Counted from the first letter of the stretch, positions 36,689 to 47,151 are shown. The stretch: DNA of 64,000 bases from Terrabacter sp. Ter38 (GCF_024519435.1 NZ_JALJRZ010000015.1:1-64000); one strand, 5' to 3'. Program-made: numbers and translations. Notes: generated by a model from the letters alone, not told the origin.

Positions 36689-38398
36689 GTGGCAGGTGAT
36701 TCAGGGGTGGGCAATGCCCGTCTCCTCGCGAGCGTTCAGGCACTTCGCTCTGCCGTCGCCGACGCCTCCCTGCCCCTCGACCTCTCGTCTGCGCCGGCCG
36801 CACGCCTGGCCCGCACCCGTCTGCTCGACCAGCTCGACGACTACGTCATCCCGCGCCTGACCTCGCTCGACGCCCCGCTCCTCGCCGTCGTCGGCGGCTC
36901 GACCGGCGCCGGCAAGTCGACCCTCGTCAACTCGGTCGTCGGGCGCGAGGTGACCCTGCCCGGCGTCCTGCGGCCGACCACCCGCTCGCCGGTGCTCATC
37001 CACCACCCCTCCGACGCCGCGTGGTTCTCGGGTCCGCGCATCCTGCCGACTCTGGCCCGCATCACCGGTCGCCACTCGTCGTCGGACGGCCCGGGCGCGG
37101 TGCGCCTCGTCTCGACGGACGAGGTCCCCGCCGGGCTGGCCCTGCTCGACGCGCCCGACATCGACAGCGTGGTCGAGGCCAACCGTGACCTGGCGACGCA
37201 GCTGCTCGCGGCGGCCGACCTCTGGGTCTTCGTCACGACGGCCGCCCGCTACGCCGACGCCGTCCCGTGGGAGCTGCTGCGCGAGGCCTCCGAGCGTGGC
37301 ACCGCCGTCGCCGTCGTCCTCGACCGCGTGCCCGGTGGCGCCGTCGACGAGATCCGCACGCACTTCGCGTCGATGCTGCGCGAGCAAGGGCTCGACCAGG
37401 CGCCGATCTTCACCGTCGTCGAGTCCGAGCTCGCCGACGGACTGCTGCCTGCGGACCAGACCGAACGCCTGCGGGGCTGGCTCGCCGCTCTGGCTGGTGA
37501 TGCGCAGGCTCGCGCCGACGTCGTGCGCCAGACGTTGCAGGGGGCGCTCGTCTCGCTCGACACCCGCACCCAGTCTCTCGTGGCCGCCTCCGAGGACCAG
37601 ACCGCGGCGGGCCAGGCGCTCGTCGAGGCGGCCGCAGCGGCCTACGACGAGGCCAGGGCGCAGGTCCACCAGGGCATGCTCGACGGCACGCTGCTCCGCG
37701 GCGAGGTGCTCGCTCGGTGGCAGGAGTTCGTCGGCACGGGAGAGTTCTTCCGGCAGGTCGAGTCGACCGTCTCGAGGGTGCGCGACCGGTTCACGGCGTT
37801 CCTCAAGGGCGAGCCGGCCCGGGCCGACCACCTCGGCGAAGCGCTCCAGTCGGGCGTCGAGTCCCTCGTCGTCAACCGCGCCGAGCTCGCGGCCGGCGCC
37901 ATCGCGCGTTCGTGGCGCACCCTGCCCGGTGGTGACCAGCTGCTCACGGCCGACCCGACCCTGGCGCGCTCCGGCACGGACGTGGACACGCGCATCCAGC
38001 GCCTCGTGCGCGACTGGCAGGGCGACATCCTCCAGATGGTCCGTGCCGAGGGTCGCGACCGCCGCACGACGGCCCGGATCATGGCCTACGGCGTCAACGG
38101 TCTCGGCGTGGTCCTCATGCTCGTGACCTTCGCGAGCACGGCTGGGATCACGGGCGCCGAGGTCGGCATCGCGGGCGGCACCGCCGTCGTCGGCCAGAAG
38201 CTGCTCGAGGCCGTCTTCGGCGACCAGGCCGTCCGAGAGCTCGCACGTCAGGCCCGCGAGCAGTTGACCGCGCGCGTCGACGAGCTGTATGCCGCCGAGC
38301 TCGCCCGCTACGAAGGAGCTGTCACGACGTTGCACGTCGACACCGACCAGACCCAGCACCTGACCGCGGCCGCATCAGCGGTCAAGGCTGCGCGATGA
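36689..38398 (+). CDS. Dynamin-like GTPase, first of a pair
   Basis: A 569-residue GTP-binding protein. The P-loop is GGSTGAGKST (69-78), the G2 Thr is in RPTTRSPV and G3 is LLDAPDID. No NKxD-type G4 is visible; VVLDRVPG occupies that place. A long helical region with repeated Ala/Glu follows, and residues about 450-490 (YGVNGLGVVLMLVTFA, then GTAVVGQKLLEAVFG) are hydrophobic and can insert in the membrane. This is the layout of bacterial dynamin-like proteins. The GTG start at 36689 follows GGAAGGA. Its stop overlaps the start of the second GTPase (ATGA), so the two are made in a fixed ratio and may form a hetero-oligomer. Confidence 0.85.
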   Translation: MAGDSGVGNARLLASVQALRSAVADASLPLDLSSAPAARLARTRLLDQLDDYVIPRLTSLDAPLLAVVGGSTGAGKSTLVNSVVGREVTLPGVLRPTTRSPVLIHHPSDAAWFSGPRILPTLARITGRHSSSDGPGAVRLVSTDEVPAGLALLDAPDIDSVVEANRDLATQLLAAADLWVFVTTAARYADAVPWELLREASERGTAVAVVLDRVPGGAVDEIRTHFASMLREQGLDQAPIFTVVESELADGLLPADQTERLRGWLAALAGDAQARADVVRQTLQGALVSLDTRTQSLVAASEDQTAAGQALVEAAAAAYDEARAQVHQGMLDGTLLRGEVLARWQEFVGTGEFFRQVESTVSRVRDRFTAFLKGEPARADHLGEALQSGVESLVVNRAELAAGAIARSWRTLPGGDQLLTADPTLARSGTDVDTRIQRLVRDWQGDILQMVRAEGRDRRTTARIMAYGVNGLGVVLMLVTFASTAGITGAEVGIAGGTAVVGQKLLEAVFGDQAVRELARQAREQLTARVDELYAAELARYEGAVTTLHVDTDQTQHLTAAASAVKAAR

Positions 38399-40083
38399 GC
38401 CCGATCAGGATGGGCCGCGCCCGGGTGGCGACGGTGTCCGCGGCCGACCTGGGCACGCGCACGACCGAGCTGTCGATGGCGCTCGTGTCGGGTGCCGACG
38501 AGCTCGACCCCTCGGCCGTCGAGGTCGCGCGACGAGTCGTCGACAGGGCTGTAGAGCGGTCCGGCATCGCCGGTGACCACACGGTGGTCGCGCTCGCCGG
38601 GGCGACGGGCAGCGGCAAGTCCTCGCTCTTCAACGCCCTCGTCGGCGCCGACGTCGCCACGATCGGCGCCCGTCGCCCGACGACGTCCCGCCCGACGGCC
38701 GGAATCTGGGGAGACGCCGACGCGTCCGAGCTGCTCGACTGGCTGGGTGTGGCCTCCCGTCACGTCGTCGACCCGGCTGCCGGTGCGGGGGCCGAGGTCG
38801 CCCAGGTGGCCGGGTCCCTCGACGGGCTCGTGCTCCTCGACCTGCCCGACTTCGACTCGCGCGAGCTCGAGCACCGTCGCGAGGCCGAGCGCGTCCTCGA
38901 GCTCGTCGACGTCTTCGTCTGGGTGACCGACCCGCAGAAGTACGCCGACGCCCGGCTGCACGACGAGTTCGTGAGGGTCCTGTCGCACCACGACGCAGTC
39001 ACCCTCGGCGTGCTCAACCAGGCCGGCCGTCTGACGCCCGAGGGTGTCAAGGTCCTCACCCAGGACCTGACGAAGCTCCTCGTGGCCGACGGAGTCGCCG
39101 ACGCCAAGGTGCTTGCGACCTCCGCCGTGACCGCTCAGGGGATTCCCGAGCTCAAGCAGCGACTGGCGAATGCCGTTGCCGGACATGCCGCTTCGCGTCA
39201 GCGACTCAAGGCTGATGTCGTCGGTGCCGCGACGAAGCTGCGTCCGGGGGTCGCCGACTCCGAGGCGGATGTGGGACGTGTGCCGCGCGAGACCCTCGAC
39301 GCCTCGCTGGGTCGCGCGGCCGGTGTCCCCATCGTCCTCGATGCCGTCGCGCGCGACTACCGTCGCGAGGCGTTCGCGCACACCGGCTGGCTCTTCGCCC
39401 GATGGACGAAGGGCTTCGCCTCGGACCCCCTCCGTCGTCTCCGTCTCGACCGCACCGGTGGACGGCCGCCGATCCCCGTCGAGATCGACGGCGCTGACGT
39501 GCGCGCCGTGCTCGGCCGGTCGTCGATCCCGGCCCCGACCGTGTCGACCGTCTCTGCCGTCGACCTCGCCACGCGCAGCTTCGTGCGCGACGCGTCCGAA
39601 GGGCTGCCGGTCCGCTGGGCCCAGGCCGTCGAGGACGCCGTCGACGGCGGCGACGGCGGGCTGAGCGACTCGCTCGACCGCGCTGTCATCGGCACGTCAC
39701 TGCGCGCGCGCCGCCCGGTCTGGTGGTTCGTCGTCAACATCCTCCAGTGGGTGCTGGGACTCGTCGCCCTCGCCGGGCTCATCTGGTATGCCGTGCTGTG
39801 GATCTTCGCGCTGCTGCAGCTCCCACGCCCCGAGACCCCCGCCGTCGGCATCCTGCCGCTCCCGCTCGTCATGCTCATCGTCGGCGTGCTCCTCGGGGTC
39901 GGGCTCGGGATCCTGTCCCGGTGGTGGGCGCGCGTCGGTGCCCGGCACCGGCGGACCGTCGTCGGCAAGCGGCTGACCGAGTCCGTCGCGGCCGTGGCCG
40001 ACGAGCACATCCTCATCCCCGTCGACGAGGTCCTGCTGCGTCACCGCGAGACCCGGGAGCACCTCGAGGCCGCGGCCGGCTGA
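38395..40083 (+). CDS. Membrane-anchored GTPase, partner of the dynamin-like protein
   Basis: A 562-residue GTPase. The P-loop is GATGSGKSS (69-77), G2 is RRPTTSRPTAG, G3 is LLDLPDFDS and the G4 position is LNQAGRLTPEG (NQAG in place of NKxD). Two transmembrane helices lie near 442-475 (FVVNILQWVLGLVALAGLIW) and 487-507, with a short cytoplasmic tail. It overlaps the preceding GTPase gene by 4 nt. Paired dynamin-like proteins in Streptomyces act in cell division, and a membrane-remodelling role here is by analogy only. An SSB paralogue follows 154 nt downstream. Confidence 0.85.
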   Translation: MSPIRMGRARVATVSAADLGTRTTELSMALVSGADELDPSAVEVARRVVDRAVERSGIAGDHTVVALAGATGSGKSSLFNALVGADVATIGARRPTTSRPTAGIWGDADASELLDWLGVASRHVVDPAAGAGAEVAQVAGSLDGLVLLDLPDFDSRELEHRREAERVLELVDVFVWVTDPQKYADARLHDEFVRVLSHHDAVTLGVLNQAGRLTPEGVKVLTQDLTKLLVADGVADAKVLATSAVTAQGIPELKQRLANAVAGHAASRQRLKADVVGAATKLRPGVADSEADVGRVPRETLDASLGRAAGVPIVLDAVARDYRREAFAHTGWLFARWTKGFASDPLRRLRLDRTGGRPPIPVEIDGADVRAVLGRSSIPAPTVSTVSAVDLATRSFVRDASEGLPVRWAQAVEDAVDGGDGGLSDSLDRAVIGTSLRARRPVWWFVVNILQWVLGLVALAGLIWYAVLWIFALLQLPRPETPAVGILPLPLVMLIVGVLLGVGLGILSRWWARVGARHRRTVVGKRLTESVAAVADEHILIPVDEVLLRHRETREHLEAAAG

Positions 40084-40237
40084 CGCGCGCGCGGGGCACA
40101 GGCTCCGTCCACATCCCCTCGGGCCGGTGCCCTGGTGTCCACAGGCAGCTGACGGCCCACTGTCGTCCGGACCCGGCGCGTCCGAGGGTGGGTGCAGGCG
40201 GCGCGAGGCCGCCCCTGGAACCCTCCGAGGAGCAGCG

Positions 40238-40846
40238 ATGAACGAGACCCGCATCACCGTGCACGGCAACGTCGTGAGCGAGCCTGTCGAACGACATGGC
40301 CGCAACGGCAGCATCTTCACGACCTTCCGCGTCGCCACGACGCCCTACCGCCGCACGGCCGACGGTCGCTTCGTCGACGGCGACACGAGCTTCTACAGCG
40401 TCATCGCGTTCAACGCGCTCGCGGCCAACGCCGCCTCGGCGCTGCGCAAGGGCCAGCCGGTCATCGTCGAGGGCAACCTGTCGATCAAGCAGTACGTCGG
40501 CAACGACGGCCAGCCGCGCACGTCGCCCGAGATCGACGCCGACCACGTCGGTCACGACCTGTCGTGGGGTCGCGCGAGCTTCGAGCGGGTCAGCCGCGCG
40601 GCCGCGCTCGGCCAGGACCGCACGGCCGACCCCGACGTGCAGGCGTCCGTGCGCGCCCTGGCCGAGGGCGAGTCGGCGGTCGCCGACCAGCGCCCCGCCC
40701 ACGTCGACGCGGACGGGGTCGTCGACGACGACTACGACCCCGGCGCGGACTCGGCCGACGATGCGCGCGACGACGCCGGCGGGGTGCTCGCCACGGGTGA
40801 TCCCGAGACCGACGACTACGACGTCGTCGAGCGGCTCACGGCCTGA
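40238..40846 (+). CDS. ssb: Single-stranded DNA-binding protein, paralogue
   Basis: A 202-residue OB-fold protein. Residues 4-110 are a canonical SSB domain: ITVHGNVVSEP, TFRVATTPYRR, SFYSVIAFNALAANAASALR and KGQPVIVEGNLSIKQY. The rest is acidic and disordered. The C-terminus ends VVERLTA and lacks the DDDIPF-type tip that recruits partner proteins in housekeeping SSB. It is therefore probably a second SSB, not the replication one. The ATG at 40238 follows CCGAGGAG. A strong hairpin after it separates it from ettA. Confidence 0.9.
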   Translation: MNETRITVHGNVVSEPVERHGRNGSIFTTFRVATTPYRRTADGRFVDGDTSFYSVIAFNALAANAASALRKGQPVIVEGNLSIKQYVGNDGQPRTSPEIDADHVGHDLSWGRASFERVSRAAALGQDRTADPDVQASVRALAEGESAVADQRPAHVDADGVVDDDYDPGADSADDARDDAGGVLATGDPETDDYDVVERLTA

Positions 40847-40861
40847 CGTCGACGAGGGTCC

Positions 40862-40895
40862 GCGAGCGCGGACACCGATTCGGTGCCGCGCTCGC
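40862..40895. terminator. Strong hairpin between ssb and ettA
   Basis: A 10-bp outer stem (gcgagcgcgg with ccgcgctcgc), one bulged A, then a 5-bp inner stem (caccg with cggtg) around a 3-nt loop. It starts 16 nt after the ssb stop and ends 20 nt before the ettA ATG. It is most simply the ssb terminator, but its position also puts it in the ettA leader. Confidence 0.7.
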
Positions 40896-40915
40896 TGACA
40901 GATAGCCTTCTGCGC

Positions 40916-42598
<1,683 letters not shown>

Positions 42599-42625
42599 CC
42601 GCGAGCGACGGCGACGCCGTGGACT

Positions 42626-42657
42626 AGAGGGCTGGGATGCATGCATCCCGGCCCTCT
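42626..42657. terminator. Bidirectional terminator between ettA and corA
   Basis: A 16-bp near-perfect palindrome (agagggc, wobble pair, gggatgca and complement) centred on ATGCAT, between the convergent stops of ettA and the CorA gene. Confidence 0.85.
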
Positions 42658-42661
42658 CGCG

Positions 42662-43702
42662 TCAGATCCAGCCCTTGCGCCGGAAGACGCCGTAGAGCGT
42701 GACGGCCACTCCGGCGATGACGACCGCGCTGAGGAGCACGCCCCAAGGTCGTCCGAAACCGGGGTAGGGCACGTTCTGGCCGAACCATCCCGTCACGGCG
42801 GTTGGTACGGCGATGATCGCGGCCCAGCCGGTGAGCTTCTTCATCACCGTGTTGAGCCGGGCGTCCTGCAGCGACAGGTTGGTCTCGAAGATCGTCGTCA
42901 CCATGTCGCGCAGCGACTCGGTCCACTCGGCGGCCCGAAGGACGTGGTCGTAGAGGTCGTCGTAGAAGCCGTCGAGCTCGGTGTGCCGCTGGTCGAGCTC
43001 GCCGCGGTGCCGCAGCACCGCGTTGACGACGTCGCGCATCGGCAGCACGACACGTCGCAGCTCGACGAGCTCCTTGCGCAGGCGGTAGGTGCGCACCTGG
43101 ACGGCGTGCGTGCGTCCGCTCTCGTCGAAGAGGACGTCCTCGAGGTCCTCTATCGCGTCGTCGAGCTGCTGGATCGCCTCGAAGTGCCCGTCGACGACGG
43201 TGTCGAGCAGCCCGTGCACGAGTGCTCCGACGCCGACCGCGAGCAGCTCGGGGTCGTCGTTCCACCGGTCGAGCACCTGCTGCATGTCGACCTCGTCGCT
43301 GCCGCGGACGGTGATGATGCCGCCGGGCAGCACGAACGCCGAGATCCGTGCCGTGCTCAGGCGGGACTCCGGCCCCAAGGGGTCACGGCCGTCGGCGCCC
43401 GTCAAGGCGCGGCCGGGCTCGAGACGGGTGGCGTAGACGGTGAGGAAGGTGTGCTTGGCGTGCCGGGTCGCCTTCGGTCGCTCGCCGGCGGAGACGGCGT
43501 CCTCGACGGCGTGGGGGTCGAGCCCGAGCTCGGCGGCCAGCGCGCGCAGACCGGCGTGGTCCGGCTCGCACAGGTCGACCCAGATGAGGGAGTCCTCGCG
43601 ATCCAGCAGCTCCGACACGTCCTCGAGCGGGAAGCCCTCGTCGACGACCTTGCCGTGCTCCCACCGGCAGGAGGTGATGCGCCCGGTTCCGTCGTTGCTC
43701 AC
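42662..43702 (-). CDS. corA: CorA-family magnesium/cobalt transporter
   Basis: A 346-residue divalent-cation channel of the CorA fold: a large cytoplasmic alpha/beta domain, a long stalk helix (YRLRKELVELRRVVLPMRDV), then two transmembrane helices near the C-terminus (LTGWAAIIAVPTAVTGWFGQ and WGVLLSAVVIAGVAVTLYGV). The selectivity motif YGMNF between the helices is FGQNVP here, so the methionine of GMN is replaced by Gln. That variation occurs in related families, but specificity may differ. The start is a GTG at 43702; a longer frame exists to 43735. Confidence 0.88.
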   Translation of the reverse strand: MSNDGTGRITSCRWEHGKVVDEGFPLEDVSELLDREDSLIWVDLCEPDHAGLRALAAELGLDPHAVEDAVSAGERPKATRHAKHTFLTVYATRLEPGRALTGADGRDPLGPESRLSTARISAFVLPGGIITVRGSDEVDMQQVLDRWNDDPELLAVGVGALVHGLLDTVVDGHFEAIQQLDDAIEDLEDVLFDESGRTHAVQVRTYRLRKELVELRRVVLPMRDVVNAVLRHRGELDQRHTELDGFYDDLYDHVLRAAEWTESLRDMVTTIFETNLSLQDARLNTVMKKLTGWAAIIAVPTAVTGWFGQNVPYPGFGRPWGVLLSAVVIAGVAVTLYGVFRRKGWI

Positions 43703-43737
43703 GCGGCCAGTCTCGCAGCCCCGAGGCTCTGGCACGG

Positions 43738-45183
43738 TCAGGCGATGAGGGGAGTGACCTCGCGGGTCGTGGGGCGTTCGCCGAGCGCGAGCTGCCAGGC
43801 GGCGGCGAGCCGTCGACCGACCTCGTCGGCCTCGTCAGGTGCGACGCAGAAGGGCACCCGGACCCAGCGGGTGAAGCCGCCCTCCACCCCGAACTGTCCA
43901 CCGCGGGCCAGTCGGACTCCGGCGGACTCGGCGACCCGGGCGAGCTCGTCGCCCCGGGCCTCCGGCAGCTCGCACCAGAGGTTGAGGCCGCCCGAGGGGA
44001 CCGTGAGGCGCCAGTCGGGGACGTGCTGACGCAGGGCCGTCACGAGGGCGTCGCGCCGGGAGCGCGCCTCGCCTCGGCGCTCGGTCAGCAGGGACTCGCC
44101 CTGCCGGAGCAGGTCGGTGACGACGAGCTGCTCGAGGATCGCGGTGCCGAGGTCGAGGCTGTGACGGGCCTCGATGACGGCCTCGGCACTGCCGCGCGGT
44201 GCTCGGACCCAGCCGACCCGCAGGCCGCCCCACCACGTCTTGCCGGCGCTGCCGAGGGTGTGGGCGGCGGGGGAGGAGGCCGCGAACGGCGACGGTCGGC
44301 TCGTGGTCGTCCGGTCCTCGAGGCCGAGCTCGACGAACGTCTCGTCGATGACCGGGACCGTGTTCGCGCGGGCCAGCACGCCGCCCAGCGCCTGTCGCGT
44401 CGGGGCGTCCATGACGAGCCCGGTCGGGTTCTGGTGGTCGGGGATGAGGTATGCCGCCCGGGCGCCGCTCTGACGCAGCCCGACCTCGATCGCCTCGACG
44501 TCCCACCCCGTCGCCGTCAGCTGGGCCGGCACCGCGCGGTATGCCGAACGCCTCACTCCCACCAGGGCGTTGGGGTAGGTGGGGCTCTCGACGAGGATCC
44601 GGTCACCGATCTCGAGCTCTGAGCGCAGCACGGCCGACAGCCCGCCGTGGGCGCCCGAGGTGATGACGACCTGGTCCGGTGAGGTGGGCAGCCCTCGGCC
44701 CTCGAACCAGTCAGCCACGGCGGCGCGGGTCTCGGGCAGCCCGCGTGGGTCGTAGCCCGCCGTCGCGAGGAACCGCGGGAGCTCCAGGATGGCCCGCTCG
44801 TAGGCCGCGGTGACGCCGGCCGCGGCCGGGAGGGCGGCATACGTGAGGTCGATGACGTCCGGCGGGACGTCGGTGGGGATGAGGCCCGCCTGCGACAGCG
44901 CGAGGCCCGAGGGGCCGGTCGGCAGGCAGACGACGCTCCCGGACCCCCGGCGCGTCGCGACGAAGCCCTCGTCGCGCAGGGCGTCGAGGGCGGCACCGAC
45001 GGTGGTGCGGCTCAGGCCCAGCTCGGTGGTCAGCGTGCGCTCGCTCGGCAGCCGGGTCCCGACCAGGAGGCGACCGTCGGAGACGAGCCGGCGGATGCCG
45101 TCGGCGAGGCCGCGATAGGCCGGCCGGGGGAGAGGACCGGACCCGAGAAGCAAGGCCAGTGACCGGGCCGAGATGGTGCGCAC
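43738..45183 (-). CDS. MocR-type GntR regulator with aminotransferase domain
   Basis: A 481-residue PLP-dependent transcription factor. Residues 10-85 are a GntR winged helix (PAYRGLADGIRRLVSDGRL to GLSRTTVGAALDALRDEGF). The rest is a class I aminotransferase fold with ITSGAHGGLSAVL, SPTYPNALVG, PDHQNPTGLVM and the PLP lysine in SAGKTWWGGLRVGW. Such regulators use a vitamin B6-amino acid adduct as signal. The GTG at 45183 was chosen because it begins just before the GntR domain; a longer frame overlaps the operator. It is divergent from a YczE-type membrane protein, its likely target. Confidence 0.93.
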   Translation of the reverse strand: MRTISARSLALLLGSGPLPRPAYRGLADGIRRLVSDGRLLVGTRLPSERTLTTELGLSRTTVGAALDALRDEGFVATRRGSGSVVCLPTGPSGLALSQAGLIPTDVPPDVIDLTYAALPAAAGVTAAYERAILELPRFLATAGYDPRGLPETRAAVADWFEGRGLPTSPDQVVITSGAHGGLSAVLRSELEIGDRILVESPTYPNALVGVRRSAYRAVPAQLTATGWDVEAIEVGLRQSGARAAYLIPDHQNPTGLVMDAPTRQALGGVLARANTVPVIDETFVELGLEDRTTTSRPSPFAASSPAAHTLGSAGKTWWGGLRVGWVRAPRGSAEAVIEARHSLDLGTAILEQLVVTDLLRQGESLLTERRGEARSRRDALVTALRQHVPDWRLTVPSGGLNLWCELPEARGDELARVAESAGVRLARGGQFGVEGGFTRWVRVPFCVAPDEADEVGRRLAAAWQLALGERPTTREVTPLIA

Positions 45184-45184
45184 C

Positions 45185-45226
45185 GGTCCACTGTCGCATG
45201 ACTGGCCCTTAAAAGGCAGTCCACTG
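45185..45226. promoter_or_regulatory. MocR-type operator between mocR and yczE genes
   Basis: Two direct repeats GTCCACTG at 45186-45193 and 45219-45226 are 33 bp apart, about three helical turns. Between them, GACTGGCC (45200-45207) and GGCAGTCC (45215-45222) form an inverted pair around CCTTAAAA. Direct repeats spaced by whole turns are the known DNA target style of MocR proteins. Confidence 0.6.
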
Positions 45227-45235
45227 GGCGGCATC

Positions 45236-45964
45236 ATGAACGGTATGAGACGTCACGTCCCCCTCGCCAACCTCACGCCGCGCCAGCAGCTGCGCGCCGG
45301 TCGCCTCCCGCGCCGCATCATCCAGCTCCTCGTGGGGCTCGTGCTCTACGGCGTCTCCATGGCGATGATGATCCGCTCGACGCTGGGCCTCGACCCGTGG
45401 GACGTCTTCCATGCCGGGATCGCCACGCACGTGTCGCTGACCTTCGGGCAGGTGACGATCATCGTCGGTGCGCTCGTCCTGCTGCTCTGGGTTCCGCTGC
45501 GGCAGTGGCCCGGTCTCGGCACCGTGGCCAACGTCGTCGTCATCGGCATCGCCGCGGACGCGGGCCTCGCCCTCATCGCGCCGCCGGAGGCGATGTGGGC
45601 CCGGGTGCTGCTCCTCACCTCCGGCATCGTGCTCAACGGCGTCGCCGGCGGCCTCTACATCGGCAGCCAGCTCGGTCCCGGCCCCCGCGACGGGCTCATG
45701 ACGGGCTTCGCGCGGCGCACCGGGCTGTCGATCCGGCTCGTCCGCACCACCATCGAGCTCGTCGTGCTCGCGGTGGGCTGGCTGCTCGGCGGACCCGTGG
45801 GCCTCGGCACCGTGCTGTATGCCGTGACGATCGGACCGTTGGTCCAGTTCTTCCTGCCCCGCCTGACCATCGACCTCGGCCATGCGGGAGCGCCCGCGTC
45901 CGCACCCGAGGAGGGCGCCGTCCCCGTGACGCCGACGTCGGCGCTGGGCTCGACGACGAGCTGA
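45236..45964 (+). CDS. YczE-family integral membrane protein
   Basis: A 242-residue protein with five or six predicted transmembrane helices, such as IIQLLVGLVLYGVSMAMMI and VVVIGIAADAGLALIAPP. It has the typical LGLDPWDVFHAGIA segment and GGLYIGSQLGPGPRDGLMTG of the YczE/YitT-like family. Such genes are often paired with a MocR regulator, as here. Transport of a vitamin B6-related or amino-acid compound is inferred from that pairing only. It is tail-to-tail with the 2H gene, 4 nt apart. Confidence 0.9.
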   Translation: MNGMRRHVPLANLTPRQQLRAGRLPRRIIQLLVGLVLYGVSMAMMIRSTLGLDPWDVFHAGIATHVSLTFGQVTIIVGALVLLLWVPLRQWPGLGTVANVVVIGIAADAGLALIAPPEAMWARVLLLTSGIVLNGVAGGLYIGSQLGPGPRDGLMTGFARRTGLSIRLVRTTIELVVLAVGWLLGGPVGLGTVLYAVTIGPLVQFFLPRLTIDLGHAGAPASAPEEGAVPVTPTSALGSTTS

Positions 45965-45968
45965 GGGG

Positions 45969-46511
45969 TCAGGCGCCCGCGAGGCGCCAGGACCGGAGCA
46001 CCCTGCAGGCGCCCGGCTCGTACCATGCGAGGTCGAGCCGTTCGGCCCGGCACCGAGCCGGGAGGTGGGGCCCGGCGAGCCTCCGGGTCGAGTCCTCGGT
46101 GACCACGTCGGAGAGGGCGTCGAGCGTCAGGTGCGGCCCCACGTCACCGAAGCGACCGGCATACGGCGGGTGCTGGGGGAAGGCGTCCCACAGCCGTGAG
46201 GTGAGGGTGGCGAAGGGCGCCGACGGCTCGGGCAGAAGGTGGACGATGCCGTTGGGGAACGTGTCGACGGTCTCGAGCGTGAACGCGAACGGCTTCGTCC
46301 TCGCTGCGATCTCGGCGATGACGTCGAGGGCTGTCTGCGTCAGGGCGCCGAGGTCGAGGAACGGCGCGAGCGCCGTGACGTGTGCGTGGACGAAGTCCGG
46401 GTCTGCGGAGACGTAGTCGGTGCCGTAGTGCGCCGTGCGGGACAGGACGAACGGCTCGAGCGCAGGCACGGGGACCTGGAGCACCGAGTGACCGGCGACC
46501 GTCGAGGTCAC
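45969..46511 (-). CDS. 2H phosphoesterase family protein (2'-5' RNA ligase-like)
   Basis: A 180-residue protein with the two signature HxT motifs: HVT at 44-46 (DFVHAHVTALAPFL) and HLT at 127-129 (VGPHLTLDAL). Two-histidine phosphoesterases cleave cyclic phosphodiesters or ligate 2'-5' RNA; the substrate here is unknown. The GTG at 46511 is the first in-frame start downstream of the TetR gene's stop (46525), with a 13-nt gap. It is on the same strand as the TetR gene and likely shares its transcript. Confidence 0.82.
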   Translation of the reverse strand: MTSTVAGHSVLQVPVPALEPFVLSRTAHYGTDYVSADPDFVHAHVTALAPFLDLGALTQTALDVIAEIAARTKPFAFTLETVDTFPNGIVHLLPEPSAPFATLTSRLWDAFPQHPPYAGRFGDVGPHLTLDALSDVVTEDSTRRLAGPHLPARCRAERLDLAWYEPGACRVLRSWRLAGA

Positions 46512-46524
46512 GGTGGGGACGCGC

Positions 46525-47151
46525 TCAGTGCCCGGCGCCCACGAGCCGCAGCGCGAGGGCGGCGTTCGTCGCACCGATCTCGGCGGGGCTGCGTCGGATC
46601 GTCGGGGAGTACCAGCGGGCCACGTCGACGACGATCGAGAGCAGCGCCAGAGCCGTGTCGGCGCTGTCGTCGACGGAGAACGTGCCGTCGGCGACGCCGC
46701 GGTCGAGGACGTCGCGCACGAGCGAGTCCATCTCCTTGCGCAGCTTGAGGACCTCGGCGTGGTGCTCGGGGGTCAGGTGGTGGTGTTCGTACTGCACGAC
46801 GCGGGCCACCTGGTACTGCTCGACGTGCCACTCCGTGAAGCGTGCCATGACCGTGACGAGCTGCTCGGAGGGCGTCGAGCCCTCGGCGATGGCCGAGCGC
46901 ATGAGGCGCAGCGCGGACTCGTGGCCGCTGCGGCTCAGGGCGAAGAGCAGCTCCTCCTTGGAGCCGAAGTGGACGTAGACCCCGGCGGGCGAGAGCCCGG
47001 CCCCGGACGCGATGTCGCGCGTCGTCGTGGCGTGGAAGCCTGTGTCGGCGAACGCGTGGGCCGCGGCCTGCAGCAGCCGCTCGACCGTCGAGGCATCGGG
47101 GTCGGTCGTCCGGGCGCCGAGGGACGGCGGGGTCGTGGTGGGCTGCGGCAC
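46525..47151 (-). CDS. TetR family transcriptional regulator
   Basis: A 208-residue repressor. The helix-turn-helix is VERLLQAAAHAFADTGFHAT to GLSPAGVYVHFGSKEEL. The C-terminal domain fits TetR_C types seen with fatty-acid genes (EQYQVARVVQYEHHHLTPEH). The start is a GTG at 47151. It is divergent from an acyl-CoA dehydrogenase gene, with a palindromic operator between them, so it probably represses both until an acyl-CoA binds. The effector is inference. Confidence 0.88.
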   Translation of the reverse strand: MPQPTTTPPSLGARTTDPDASTVERLLQAAAHAFADTGFHATTTRDIASGAGLSPAGVYVHFGSKEELLFALSRSGHESALRLMRSAIAEGSTPSEQLVTVMARFTEWHVEQYQVARVVQYEHHHLTPEHHAEVLKLRKEMDSLVRDVLDRGVADGTFSVDDSADTALALLSIVVDVARWYSPTIRRSPAEIGATNAALALRLVGAGH

